Assembly (NCBI GenBank): GCA_018806915.1
Contig: JAGKQI010000081.1
Span: 186,001 to 250,000, forward strand
Source of the DNA: Phytophthora colocasiae
Lineage: Eukaryota; Oomycota; Peronosporomycetes; Peronosporales; Peronosporaceae
Direction of reading: 5' to 3'
Length of the DNA: 64,000 nucleotides
The notes under the pieces are model-generated. The model saw nothing but the letters and a program-made list of their open reading frames with translations. It made no database searches and was not told where the DNA came from. Shown here piece by piece: positions 32,204 to 43,536 of the stretch (the stretch's first letter is position 1; every line of letters begins with the position of its first letter). Made by a program: the position numbers and the translations under genes.

Positions 32204-34189
32204 ATGGAACTTTCCCCTCTGACAGTGGTGACCCTCGTATTCGAGTCCAAGCCCACGTTCAGAGAACTCCCTCATGTCGTCTCCGCTGTCTCCCTCTTCC
32301 TGGACACTTTGGTGGAGGTCCCTCTCCATGTTGCGTCAAAATTCGGATCGGTTGTTCTATTGGATCGCATCTGGAGCTACAGCGATGCGTACGACCCAAA
32401 TTCCACTGCAAAAGTAGCTGAATCTCCATGGACAATAAGGAAATACCTTCGAACGGATCCTCACTACAGACAATACCAATTCAGAAAGTCAATGAAGGAG
32501 GCAGTGCGTCTCAACAATGTAGAAATGGCTCGATGGCTTGTAGCTAAGTTCCCTGGAGCTACTGTGATGTACATGATCTCCCGAGCTATTTCTACTGGGT
32601 CTCTGGAGCTTCTACAGCTTGTTTGTGATCGAAATGTGAGATATCCGGGTATTCACGAAGATAACTTATTGGCAGAAGGTGTTAGAACTCGTAGCACTGA
32701 AGTTGTCGAGTGGCTTTACACCCATTTATCTCCCAGTACATGGGATGAAAGCGGGGCATTAGAAGTGGCAGTTTGTAGTGACAACATCACTATGGCTGAA
32801 TGGCTACTGGATCGTGGAGCAACGTGGTCGACCCATAATCTTCAAGTATCGGGAAGCGTTGAGATGTTGCAATGGCTGGACAAACACGGACAACTTGAAG
32901 GTCTTCAAGGATTGGTGATCAACGCTGCAGGAGAGGGCTTTATCGATACTGTCCGTTGGCTACTTGATCGTGGAACAAAGGACGGTGAACTGGAGGAAGA
33001 GTTAGCAAGGGAAACTCGATTTGCTGTCCATACTGCAGCAAGTTATGGGCACCTAACTCTAGCGAAGTATCTCCAGTCACGAGCATGTATACCTGCAGAC
33101 AGCGAGTCGAGGGCTTTACAGAGAGATCAAGATCAAGAGCAACTTCGACAGTTTAACGGTAGCTATGGATTGTGGTCAAGAACTGCATGTATGGTACCTA
33201 GCGATGCAATGCTCGAAGCCTCGAGGAAAGGCTATCTTGACGTTGTACAGTGGCTTTACACAGAGTTCGGGGATGACGATGCTTTGTTTACCCATCAGCG
33301 GGAATGGGGTGGTGGTGGTCGTGGTGGTAATACATGGGTAATGGATGTAGCTGCCGAAAATGGTCACTTGGATGTGCTCCAATACTTGCATGAAATTCAA
33401 TTGGCGATAAAATCCAAGAAACGAAAACGAGATGACACCCAAGCAAGAACGGCAAGCATTCCAGGGTGTACTATAGATGCAATGAATGGTGCTGCAAGAA
33501 ATGGCCACCTGACTGTTGTCCAGTGGCTTCACAATAACCGCAGCGAGGGTTGTTTCAGCTGGATAATGACCAGTGTTGCAAGGAATGGCCATCTTGAGGT
33601 GGTGGAATGGCTATTCACCAATTTACCAGATTTCGAGACCTACAACACTTTGATATCTGCAATGGGTTGTGCGGCCGAAAATGGGCATTTTGAGGTGGTC
33701 AAGTACCTACACCGGAAGCTTATGTGCTTGGAGAGCACACCGAGTCAAACTACTTTGCCTAGTGGCTGGAAGTGGTGGACAGCAGATACCTTGATGACTA
33801 GTGCGGTTAAAAGTGGAAATTTGGAGCTTGTCGAGTGGCTCCACTACAACACGACGGTCGGATGTACGACTGCTGCGATGGATCAAGCAGCTCAATATGG
33901 CCATTTCCATATTCTCGAGTGGCTACACTTGAACCGAACCGAAGGTTGCACAGAGAAGGCAACGGGTTACGCGGCTGAGAGAGGGGATCTGCGAATGCTG
34001 CAATGGTTACACTCACGATGGCCAACGGTGTGTGCAAGTTACGCTCTCGATTGTGCAGCAAGAGGGGGCCATTTCGAGGTTGTGCTATTTCTTCACTCAC
34101 ACTATGCTGCTCAGTTAAAAATATATCCGTGGCATGGCATCATCGACTTAGATGTTCGCGCATGGCTCGAAGGCGTAAGCCCAGGTTAA
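32204..34189 (+). CDS. Ankyrin-repeat protein, intact
   Basis: 661 residues from ATG 32204. This start is chosen because the frame has no earlier ATG and the broken paralogue at 11028 starts at the same place. After a unique N-terminal region (about 1-90), oomycete-type ankyrin units fill the rest, with the pattern A..GHLEVVEWLH (for example NGHLEVVEWLFTN, NGHFEVVKYLHRK, RGGHFEVVLFLHSH). A KSKKRKRDD stretch near residue 405 could be a nuclear localisation signal. Ankyrin arrays bind proteins; partner and role are unknown. This is a large, expanded family in Phytophthora. No signal peptide is evident. A single uninterrupted exon with preserved repeats argues it is functional. Confidence 0.88.
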   Translation: MELSPLTVVTLVFESKPTFRELPHVVSAVSLFLDTLVEVPLHVASKFGSVVLLDRIWSYSDAYDPNSTAKVAESPWTIRKYLRTDPHYRQYQFRKSMKEAVRLNNVEMARWLVAKFPGATVMYMISRAISTGSLELLQLVCDRNVRYPGIHEDNLLAEGVRTRSTEVVEWLYTHLSPSTWDESGALEVAVCSDNITMAEWLLDRGATWSTHNLQVSGSVEMLQWLDKHGQLEGLQGLVINAAGEGFIDTVRWLLDRGTKDGELEEELARETRFAVHTAASYGHLTLAKYLQSRACIPADSESRALQRDQDQEQLRQFNGSYGLWSRTACMVPSDAMLEASRKGYLDVVQWLYTEFGDDDALFTHQREWGGGGRGGNTWVMDVAAENGHLDVLQYLHEIQLAIKSKKRKRDDTQARTASIPGCTIDAMNGAARNGHLTVVQWLHNNRSEGCFSWIMTSVARNGHLEVVEWLFTNLPDFETYNTLISAMGCAAENGHFEVVKYLHRKLMCLESTPSQTTLPSGWKWWTADTLMTSAVKSGNLELVEWLHYNTTVGCTTAAMDQAAQYGHFHILEWLHLNRTEGCTEKATGYAAERGDLRMLQWLHSRWPTVCASYALDCAARGGHFEVVLFLHSHYAAQLKIYPWHGIIDLDVRAWLEGVSPG

Positions 34190-34428
34190 TCTTTGAAGAC
34201 CTTCGCGAATAACCTCATTGAACGTTTTCTTTTTTAAAAAAACGCTGTTCCTTGCACGATTTGGGAGGTAATAAAACGCGAATAAAACCGAAGAAAATAA
34301 GCACAAACCACCACTGGTCTTCCTACGGGTTCTGGTGTAACATGTAAATCTCGAAAGCCATAATCCTACGCTTGGGGGCGGGATCGGTCTGTGGATCCCC
34401 TTGGTCATCACGCCCTCGTTCAGGCTTC

Positions 34429-36688
34429 TCAATTCTGACTGGAAACAGGCTTCCTTAACGTCTTGCAGGGCATTAATTCCGTCAAATTTGCTCTGGACGC
34501 TCTTTTCCCCCGTTCTTGTTCATCTTGATAGCGTTTCAGGTTAAAGTCGACAAGCGCCATGAGGTTTGTCGGATCATAGCTTGCAAAATTTCTCAATCCC
34601 TCAGCCACTCCCTTGCGTAAAAATGAGAAGGTTCCACGACCTGAAACAAAAGAGAACATCACGTCGTTCATCTCCACATTGTTCCGAACAGTTTTCTCCT
34701 GTTGCTTGTCAAGCGAAGCTTCGTTGCTTTCAGTCGATTTCGAGAGAGAATTATTCAAAATTTCAGCACGTATGAACCGGAAGCTGTCTTTTACTGCATT
34801 TCCAACATTCAAGTAGATATATTAATGATGTCGTGAACAGGAATCTGGCACAGAGTGTTATCCTGATGAAACTTGTGTCTGGGTAGCTCCTCCACAACCA
34901 TCTCCTCGCTCTGAGTCTCCACAAAAATCGACATCATCGACACCCTGCTTTCCCCCGATGAATCTTTCGTAAACATGGGAATTACATCGGCTCCACGTGG
35001 GAAAATACCGGTCGCCCGACGTCCCAACAAATACCATAACGTGTCTTCGTTCGGCTTCAGTAATAACTGCATGAAGTGGGAGAACCCCATGCGCCACTTC
35101 TTCCACTTCGACATCCATTCGTTAACCACTGGCCTCTTCTCCTCGTTGAACACACCATTGTATGATATTTGCATCCCTATAACGTTGAAAACCTCCAGAA
35201 ACTTCTTCACTCGAACGAATTTGACGATCTGGTAGTAATCGGCTCTCCCAAAGCGATCAACGGATACTACATACGCGTCCATGGCGAGCAGCATCACAAT
35301 GGTAGCCACTACTTGTCCAGAGTCGCCAATGTCCAGGAGTTCATCTGCCATCAACTGTTCTAGCTGGGGAAGGATATAAGTGGAAAGACCATTATTCCGC
35401 TCATGCCACACACGCATCGCACCAGCAGTCAGTATCGGATCCGACACGTACTTGCACACGTAGCAGTCTCTATCGGAATTGATAGAGGTCAGAGTCGCCA
35501 TGAAATTGGTAACAATCCGAGGGGCGAACATCGACCCAGACGTCCGGCGCGGACGCACACCAATTCGACATAACACGGATGCAACTCCATACATTGCTTC
35601 CTCTGTGAAATTGGTTCGTACGCTGTTTATGAGGTTTAACCCCATCATCAGTTCGCAGGCAGCGATAGTTATCGGATCCATAAGCGTCCAATTTGAGTAA
35701 ATGCTGTGCCACATTGGGCGTCCCATGTGCATCAACGCGTCGAAGGCTTTTCTTCTCTGTCTTCTGGTCACCAGACGCTTGTACACAGCAACTTGATCTT
35801 CCATGGACACTTCTGCTTCTTCATTGACGACTGATTCACCGTCTTCTTTCTTTTCTTCTTCTCTGCTCGAACTCGATCTCCTCAAAACATCTCGACAGTA
35901 TTCTTTCCAATTCGCGTCCATGGTATGTGTTAGCACAAAAGGCGGGAACGAGATTAGATGAGAATCGCAGCCAAGACCATCAGTAGAACTTGACTCTGGC
36001 AGTGACGGATTCGAAATGAGTGGATTTGTATCCACCAGCACGCCAAAACTCCCTCGTTACCAATAGTAGTGTTTGCCGAAACGAGAGCCTTGTGAAACAC
36101 ATTGATCCCATTGTAGCCATTCTCGATCAGGTTTCTCGCGTCGTCAACCACCACCACCACTATCTTCTCTCCTGGAATCATTGTTGATGTCATTTCTACT
36201 TTAACAGCAACCTTGGTTAACGCTTGTACCACCCGATCAGCAGCGTTGGTCTCAGTAAACAGTTCTTGCCATTCCGACTGGACAGTATCCCAGTGTGTGA
36301 TGGCATAGTAATAGATCTTCTTCAGCTGCTGGGAAATACTTGTGTGTCTGCTGCGAAACAACCAGTCATACAGTTGAATTGTAGGCTCCGGGTACCCCGT
36401 CCAGAACTCCTTCCGTACGCATAGGTACAACACTTTCATGTTTATCTCTTTGTCGTCTTTTGCCTTGAGTGCGAGTTCCCATATCATTCGACTTTTACCA
36501 AAGCCTGAAGATTGTGTGACTGCCACACATGGCGCAATGCTTCTTGAAATGCTTATCGTACGGCTATAAGTTTCGTAGCACCGCTGCAGATACTTCCCAA
36601 ACTCAACGTCGGCATTGCCAATGTACTCAGTGTCCGTGAAGGCTTTCTGGAGCTTCTTGAATCGTTCTTGTTGTTCCCACCAGGCCAT
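34429..36688 (-). pseudogene. P-loop NTPase/nuclease-like paralogue, frameshifted, nuclease motif lost
   Basis: Paralogue of the gene at 37036-40085, same strand, directly downstream of it. From ATG 36688: TDTEYIGNADVEFGKYLQRC, Walker A VTQSSGFGKSRMIWE, GYPEPTIQLYDWLF, and a weak Walker B VVVVVDDARNLIEN. A frame change at about 36040-36055 is followed by LVDTNPLISN and SFPPFVLTHTMDANW, then the long C-terminal part to 34809. A second frame change at about 34815-34822 leads to the last segment (34429-34812; compare NVGNAVKDSFRFI with NVGDEDTRHFRFI in the intact gene). Where the intact gene has QVKN, this copy has SIFVETQSEE, so the PD-(D/E)XK-like lysine is gone. It lacks the N-terminal 110 or so residues of its paralogue. 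It may be a pseudogene or a diverged gene with assembly errors. Confidence 0.75.
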
Positions 36689-39600
36689 GGGTTCTTCTTT
36701 TTCGTCTATGTGTTTTCCTTTCTTCTAGGTCGGTAACAATCGTATCTTTTATTGCAAGTTCAGGTCAAAATAATGCAGAAGCGTTGGTGTGTCGCCGTGT
36801 GAGTTAGCACAAAGTACGCAAAATATGTAGCGAAGAGGTGATGCATGCTCTGTTACTGAAGTAATACTGAAATAACAGAATCAACAAATTACCTCGGAGA
36901 CATTGTCGTTTGCAATATTTGGGGTTCAATCTGGCGCACCGTAGCCACAGCTCACTTACTTCTTCATTAAGCCTTGGATGGTTGTGACACTTTCTTGCCA
37001 AGAGCTGCCGTGCGTGGTGGTGAAGCTGTCGACACTTACCGTTTAACACGCTTCGAGACCTTTTGGCGACTTTGTGTACGCGTTCGTTTCAGTTTGGCAG
37101 CTTTTCTGCTGAATCCTGGCGCGTCCACAAGCTCACTTGTTGCAGGCTTCGACACAATCACTTTAGACGCACTCGTCTTCACCTTTTTCATGGCATCATT
37201 CTCCGGACGATGAGTCAGGTCGTCGTTAGCAACAGCAACGGGATCCCACTTATCCTCCACCATAGTTGCCAGTCTCAGCGCCACTTTCTTTTTCAGGAAT
37301 GGATACGCAGCACGACAAACCGATCGAAAACACAGCGTGAAAACCGCCGGTGACTGCGCTAGGTCATTCCTAGTGTTTACCTGATGTCCATTTTCCTGGC
37401 TAGTCGATTCACCATCGTCATCACTAGTGTCAGCTACGGCGTCGTTAGATGAAGATGCTTCATAATTCCCGTCACCAGTTTCACTCGACAAAGCTAGATT
37501 GTCCCCCAACGCTGTGGCGTAAATGAAGCGGAAGTGTCTTGTGTCTTCGTCTCCAACATTCATGTAAATTCGAATGAAGTCCTGGATAGGTTTGTGGCTT
37601 AACGGATTTACGCCAGGCACCTTTTTCTTCTTCGTCCTCGTCGTTCCTGTCGCTAGATTCGTCTCGGCCGTCTCAGCCGTCTCGACACAGTCTCCAAATA
37701 CAAACACTGGCGTGAACTTCTTCGTCGCTGCAGGGACAAACTCATCGTCATTGCGGCGATTTTTCACTTGAACGAGAATGAAAGAAACCTGCTCCTGCTC
37801 CTCCTCACCCGAGTCAGTCTGCGACCTCTTTTTGAAAATGGGGATGATCAGGTCTGCTCCATCCTGATTTCGGGGGAAAATCCCTGCGGCTCGACGCCCG
37901 AGCAAATACCAGAGTGTATCTTCGTTCGGCTCCACTGATAACCGCACAAAGTGTGTAAATCCCACGAACCATTTGTGCCACTTCGATTGCCATTCCTCAA
38001 AAGCAGGTTTTAGCTCGGTAGAGACGTCCACCATCCCCTTGGCTCGAATCGAGCTATCGGCAATACCAAACATTTTCAGAAACCGATTCACGGAGACGAA
38101 TTGGCCAATGCGCTTGTAATCCGGAGAGGCACCATCATCCCCCAGAACACACTTATCCATCGCTAGTAGAAGCAAAATACGCGCCACCATCTCTCCAACT
38201 CCACCTGTATCAAGTGTTTCGCTCAAAATTAATTTCTGGAGCTGGGGTAAGATATACGTTGCAAGACCATTGTCCACGTGATACCACACTTTGATCGCCC
38301 CTAGGGTGAGTACAGGATCTGATGCATAGGTGGTGAGGTACCCGTCCATTTTGTAATTGACATACACCAGGATGGCCATGAAGCTGGCAACGGCCCGAGA
38401 CGCCAATGCAGACGTCGAAATTGGACGCACACCCATAGAGGCAACACCAAACAGGGTCTTCTCGTTGTAGTTGTCTTCCTTGAGACTCCATCCCAACATC
38501 AGCTGTCTGGAAGCCAGATCGACTGCCTCCTCCAGACGTTTGCTTTTTTGTAAGCTTTGGTTGCGGCTGAAATTGCTGTACCACATCGGCCGACCCATGC
38601 GAATCAACGCATTTTGAGCCTTCCGTTTACCCTTCCGGATCACAAGGAGCTTGTACACTGCAATCTGGTCTTCCATTGGTACGTCCTCTTCTCCATTGGC
38701 TTCACCTCCAGTGCTGGAATTCGAACTTCTTGTCGTCATCACTTCACTGCAATACGCATGCCAATTCGCGTCCATCGTATGAAGAAGCACGAATGGTGGG
38801 AACGAAATCAATGGGCCCCGGGTAGCTTTGATAGACGAATCGGATTCCCACGGCGGTGACAGGTCTGAAATATTGGGGTTCGAATCCACGAATACGGCAA
38901 AAACACCACATCCTCCACCAATATCCTTATGTACGGAAGCGAGAGCTTCCTGCAGTTTGCGAAATAGACTCTGGCCTCCAGCATCACAGCTACGAAGAAG
39001 ACTCCTTGCTTCATCAATCACTAACACCACCATTTTACCTCCTGAGCGATTTCTAGCCGAAAGTGAACCTCTTCTGATAGAGCTGCTCTTAAGCGTATCT
39101 GCTACAGCTGTGTCAGCGCTTTCATCGGTAAAAAGTGTCGCCCATTGCTTCTGGACAGTGCTCCAGTTCTCGATCGCGTAGTAATAGATCGTTTCCAATC
39201 GCTTCACGATATCATCCACTTTTGCATCCCCCTTGGTGTTGAACAACCATTCTTGAAGCTTGGGCGTCGCCTCAGGATACCCTGTTGACATTTTTTCTCT
39301 CATGCAGATGTACAACACCTTCATGTTCGGGTCCTTTGTGCTTTGTGCGAGTTCTCGAAGCATCCGACTCTTCCCGAAGCCGGAACTCTGCACGACCGTC
39401 GCACATGGAGCCTTGAACTGGCCAGGGTTGTACGAGTCGAAACACCGCCGCACATATTGCCCAAACTGGACGTGGACATCACCAATGTACTCCGTTTCCG
39501 TGAAGGCTTTGTGGAGCTGCTGCATTTGTTCGGGCGTCAAGACAACTGGAGTGGTCTCCTCCTCCACTCCAAACGTGTTGACAATAAATTCTGCTGTCTC

Positions 39601-39925
39601 GGTTGCAACTTCATCCGCAAGATTCGAGCTTCTCACTTCAGGAATCCTGTAGGCATCTTCGATTCGTATCTTTATAGCGTACTGGATCACGGGTGACTGT
39701 GAACGAAGCTTTTTGGGGTCCGTGAAGTCTTTGACATGTCTTGTCTTCACGATTTTGGTCGACTTGGGCCTTTTCAACTGCACCTTGTCCCCAAGCCGCT
39801 CTTTCAGTAGGTTGGTGATGTGTCCGTTTGTGGTCCGACACAACTCTGCCGGATCCAAGGGGTTCGTCCCCGGGTTCTACACCAGCATAACAAGAATATT
39901 TGTGAGTACGAGGAGAAGAGCGGGC
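36105..39925 (-). repeat. Left arm of large inverted duplication
   Basis: About 3.8 kb covering the intact NTPase gene from its intron onward, the spacer, and the first third of the second paralogue. It matches, in inverted orientation, 41716-43278 plus 52426-54654 at very high identity by eye. The arm is free of transposon insertions. Confidence 0.88.
36689..37035. other. Spacer between tandem NTPase paralogues
   Basis: About 350 bp with no coding region, repeated in inverted orientation at about 53736-54071. It should contain the terminator of the upstream gene and the promoter of the downstream one. Confidence 0.5.
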
Positions 39926-40085
39926 CCCATTTCATCGACAGGCTTACGTCTGCTGGTGTAGGTGGGCTATTCCCGCTCTCTGCCATTGGAAACTTTGGCT
40001 TCTCGAAGGTGGTGCTTGAGAACAACTTGCGTTTGTGCTTCACTGGGCCTCCTGCATAGGTAACTCGTGTGTGTTCGAACAACAT
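37036..40085 (-). CDS. P-loop NTPase + PD-(D/E)XK-like nuclease protein, intact when spliced
   Basis: Exon 2 (39876-37036) has no usable ATG at its start and begins right after an in-frame TAG. I propose exon 1 at 40085-39948 (ATG, 46 codons) and a 71-bp intron at 39947-39877 with donor GTAAGC, branch TACTCAC and acceptor GGTGTAG. Phases match and give 992 residues. Domains: Walker A VVQSSGFGKSRML near 210, GYPEATPKLQEWLF, Walker B VVLVIDEARSLL near 330, VFVDSNPNISDL, then a long helical region and a nuclease-like block with GADLIIPIF and FILVQVKNRR near 745, followed by a Lys/Arg-rich tail (KLKRTRTQSRQK, KRVKR) that may be nuclear-targeting. NTPase + REase pairs of this kind form the C-terminal part of many oomycete Crinkler-type proteins; no LFLAK-type header or signal peptide is visible here. 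Relative to its duplicate it has a 12-bp in-frame deletion near 38430. Confidence 0.82.
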
Positions 40086-40845
40086 TCATCCAGTCTCTCG
40101 CAAAAGAAGATTCCCAGTATCTGCATCTTCGGAAAATATCCGGCCGCATCCCCTGCGTGACGACACTTAACATGGAAAGCACGGTGGCTTCTTGCGCTTA
40201 AGTTTCTCCCTACCGAAGATCTACCATCCACGTGAACAATGAGGCTTCAATGATTTTTTTTTACAACGATCCTTGAAACGTCTATTTTCAAGCAAACGTT
40301 GATGCTACTAGTTTGAAAGTATTAAACGTCTATTTTCAAGCAATTGATGCTAGTAGTTCGAAAGTATTAAGCGAAGGAACAGCATTCATATATTCTTCTT
40401 CGCTGAGTGCGGCGGGCTGGCGTGGCTGATACGGCTGGACGCTGCTCCATTCTTCGGCAACATCCGCCCGAATGTTGAAGTTCCTCAAGAAACAGAAGAT
40501 AGAATGGTTCTTGACGAGAATCTCATTGCTATGCTGGGGAAATGTTTCATTGTGGACAAAATTACGTTCTCCTCATCAATGATAGCGTCAAGTACACAGA
40601 ACACGGCACGTGCTCTGGACTAGTCAATAGATAGTGTAGCTAATCCTTTCGCTCAGAACTTCACGGTGATGTGACGCAATGTTAGTAGCATCATGATGTG
40701 GTACAAACAGTTCAAGAACACTGCTTCATGAATAGTAAAAAATACTGGACAATGCAGACAGACGACGTTGAGAACCAAAGCTTTTCTTCAATTGAGGTTA
40801 ACGTGAATGTGACGTGGGGTGTGCTCTCTCCTCGTACTCACACAT
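40086..40845. other. Region between the inverted arms, no clear gene
   Basis: Holds a two-copy tandem repeat (40276-40368) and an open stretch without an ATG at about 40392-40620 (plus frame with EVPQETEDRMVLDENLIAML), origin unknown. Its right end (about 40815-40840) still resembles part of the NTPase-gene intron (CTCCTCGTACTCAC), so duplication homology starts just before the hAT insertion. Confidence 0.4.
40276..40368. repeat. Two-copy tandem repeat, about 48 bp
   Basis: AAACGTCTATTTTCAAGCAA begins at 40276 and again at 40324, each followed by TTGATGCTA.TAGTT.GAAAGTATTAA. The second copy is slightly shorter. Confidence 0.7.
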
Positions 40846-41707
40846 CAGAGGTCGCAAACAGTTACCCGAGACCGCTTTCTAACCGTGTACCCGCGACCGC
40901 GGGTATCCACGGATATCCGAACGGATGATCGAAAATACTTTGGGCGGTTGCAGACATCCGAAATAAATCAACGGACAGTCACAGACGTCCGAATACTTTA
41001 AGAGTTTTCTATTGGCATTCGAAAACCTCCCCGCTGCCGTCTTTCACTTCACTACCCTCGCTGCCGTCGTACGGTCATGGACTCCTTCGTAATGTGCACT
41101 ACATCGTTCTTCACGAACTGATGGCGGCGCAAGCACTACAAATTCCAGTCTGTCCGACGAGACGTCGTTGCCTTATCAATCTCAGCAAAATACACTCCAT
41201 TCGTGCTCTCACATCATTGACTGCGATTAAAGAGGCGATCACACGCGAGTTGACGTCGCAAAATAAAAAAAACTGGTGTTGTCGTTGCTGGCAGATTCAT
41301 CTAGCACTAGGTCTAAGTGTTGGGATTTCTTTTCCTACGTGGAGAAGAATTCAGGGGCTCGGTTTGAGGCTATGGAGACGACTTTCGTTGCGTGTAGAGG
41401 ATGCTATCGAGTGTTTGCTTTTCAGAGTAAGAAGGGAACTGGAAATGTGTTTGGTAAAAAACGAACTACGCTCAACCAGTATATTCCAGACGATGTTCTA
41501 GTGGCTTGTTCAAACTAGTGACAGAACAATAAAAATAAAATGCTGAATGAGCTATACTGCGCGGTTTAAACTACAATCATCCGTATTCTTTCTCGGGCGG
41601 TTGCGGATATCCGAACGAGAATCTCGGGCGGTCACGGACGTCCGAAAGTCTGCTGAGAATCGTACAGACGGGCACGGACATCCGAAATTTCCAGCTTGCG
41701 ACCTCTG
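40846..41707 (+). mobile_element. hAT transposon derivative (862 bp)
   Basis: Terminal inverted repeats CAGAGGTCGCAA (40846-40857) and TTGCGACCTCTG (41696-41707), with the 8-bp target duplication TCACACAT at 40838-40845 and 41708-41715. The CAGNG start and 8-bp duplication are hallmarks of hAT. Subterminal regions carry repeated motifs of the form GGGCGGTTGCGGATATCCGAA-like, split here as GGGCGGT + GCGGATATCCGAA (around 40900-41000 and 41595-41690). A BED-finger remnant is inside. Too short for a full transposase, so non-autonomous. Confidence 0.88.
41276..41518 (+). pseudogene. BED-type zinc-finger remnant of hAT transposase
   Basis: About 80 codons with SKCWDFFSYVEKNSG, FVACRGCYRVFAFQ and KGTGNVFGKK. 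W..F..V...C..C...F....GT.N is the BED-finger pattern found at the N-terminus of hAT transposases; the usual final His pair is replaced by KK. No ATG in frame and no catalytic domain downstream. Confidence 0.5.
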
Positions 41708-41715
41708 TCACACAT

Positions 41716-43278
41716 GTTCTTGTTATGCTGGTGTAGAACCCGGGGACGAACCCCTTGGATCCGGCAGAGTTGTGTCGGACCACAAACGGACACATCACCA
41801 ACCTACTGAAAGAGCGGCTTGGGGACAAGGTGCAGTTGAAAAGGCCCAAGTCGACCAAAATCGTGAAGACAAGACATGTCAAAGACTTCACGGACCCCAA
41901 AAAGCTTCGTTCACAGTCACCCGTGATCCAGAACACTATAAAGATGCGAATCGAAGATGCCTACAGGATTCCTGAAGTGAGAAGCTCGAATCTTGCGGAT
42001 GAAGTTGCAACTGAGACAGCAGAATTTATTGTCAACACGTTTGGAGTGGAGGAGGAGACCACTCCAGTTGTCTTGACGCCCGAACAAATACAGCAGCTCC
42101 ACAAAGCCTTCACGGAAACGGAGTACATTGGTGATGTCCACGTCCAGTTTGGGCAATATGTGCGGCGGTGTTTCGACTCGTACAACCCTGGCCAGTTCAA
42201 GGCTCCATGTGCGACGGTCGTGCAGAGTTCCGGCTTCGGGAAGAGTCGGATGCTTCGAGAACTCGCACAAAGCACAAAGGACCCGAACATGAAGGTGTTG
42301 TACATCTGCATGAGAGAAAAAATGTCAACAGGGTATCCTGAGGCGACGCCCAAGCTTCAAGAATGGTTGTTCAACACCAAGGGGGATGCAAAAGTGGATG
42401 ATATCGTGAAGCGATTGGAAACGATCTATTACTACGCGATCGAGAACTGGAGCACTGTCCAGAAGCAATGGGCGACACTTTTTACCGATGAAAGCGCTGA
42501 CACAGCTGTAGCAGATACGCTTAAGAGCAGCTCTATCAGAAGAGGTTCACTTTCGGCTAGAAATCGCTCAGGAGGTAAAATGGTGGTGTTAGTGATTGAT
42601 GAAGCAAGGAGTCTTCTTCGTAGCTGTGATGCTGGAGGCCAGAGTCTATTTCGCAAACTGCAGGAAGCTCTCGCTTCCGTACATAAGGATATTGGTGGAG
42701 GATGTGGTGTTTTTGCCGTATTCGTGGATTCGAACCCCAATATTTCAGACCTGTCACCGCCGTGGGAATCCGATTCGTCTATCAAAGCTACCCGGGGCCC
42801 ATTGATTTCGTTCCCACCATTCGTGCTTCTTCATACGATGGACGCAAATTGGCATGCGTATTGCAGTGAAGTGATGACGACAAGAAGTTCGAATTCCAGC
42901 ACTGGAGGTGAAGCCAATGGAGAAGAGGACGTACCAATGGAAGACCAGATTGCAGTGTACAAGCTCCTTGTGATCCGGAAGGGTAAACGGAAGGCCCAAA
43001 ATGCGTTGATTCGCATGGGTCGGCCGATGTGGTACAGCAATTTCAGCCGCAACCAAAGCTTACAAAAAAGCAAACGTCTGGAGGAGGCAGTCGATCTGGC
43101 TTCCAGACAGCTGATGTTGGGATGGAGTCTCAAGGAAGACAACTACAACGAGAAGACCCTGTTTGGTGTCGCCTCTATGTTCTGCCGACTGGGTGTGCGT
43201 CCAATTTCGACGTCTGCATTGGCGTCTCGGGCCGTTGCCAGCTTCATGGCCATCCTGGTGTATGTCAATTACAAAATG
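41716..43278 (+). pseudogene. NTPase/nuclease gene duplicate, 5' part (interrupted by LINE)
   Basis: Inverted duplicate of the intact gene. Exon 2 begins at 41737 after the same GGTGTAG acceptor and is open to 43293, with Walker A (42220-42255) and Walker B (42580-42615) preserved. It lacks exon 1: homology starts inside the intron, next to the hAT element, so no start codon or promoter equivalent is present. It retains four residues (FCRL) that the intact gene lacks. Coding sequence is cut at codons for YVNYKM by the LINE, which supplies a stop shortly after. The rest resumes at 52426. Confidence 0.88.
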
Positions 43279-43536
43279 TACTTCCCAATTTAGCGGCGCC
43301 TGCTCAAGACCAAGCCTGATCAAGAGCAGCCAAGCAGCAGCAAGTTGCATCGGGGGGGGGGGGCGGTTGGAAGGCCCAGAAACCCCCCGGTATACAATCT
43401 TAAGGTTTAAACAGTGAACGGTCGCTGGTGAAAGACGCATGAGCGCGATACAGCAGCAGCCGAGATCAAGGCGGTGTCGGAGACCAAGGCGGCGACCGAG
43501 ACCAAGACAAGCGAAGGAGAACGGCGTTGCGTGAAA

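Noticed and set aside
38557..39696. Plus-strand open frames across the NTPase gene (and their minus-strand mirror images at 41917-43142)
   Set aside because: They are antisense to the strong NTPase coding frame and are duplicated only because the locus is duplicated.
37036..40085. Classic Crinkler effector with LFLAK/HVLVxxP header
   Set aside because: No such N-terminal motif is visible in exon 1 or exon 2; only the NTPase/nuclease-type C-terminal architecture supports a link.
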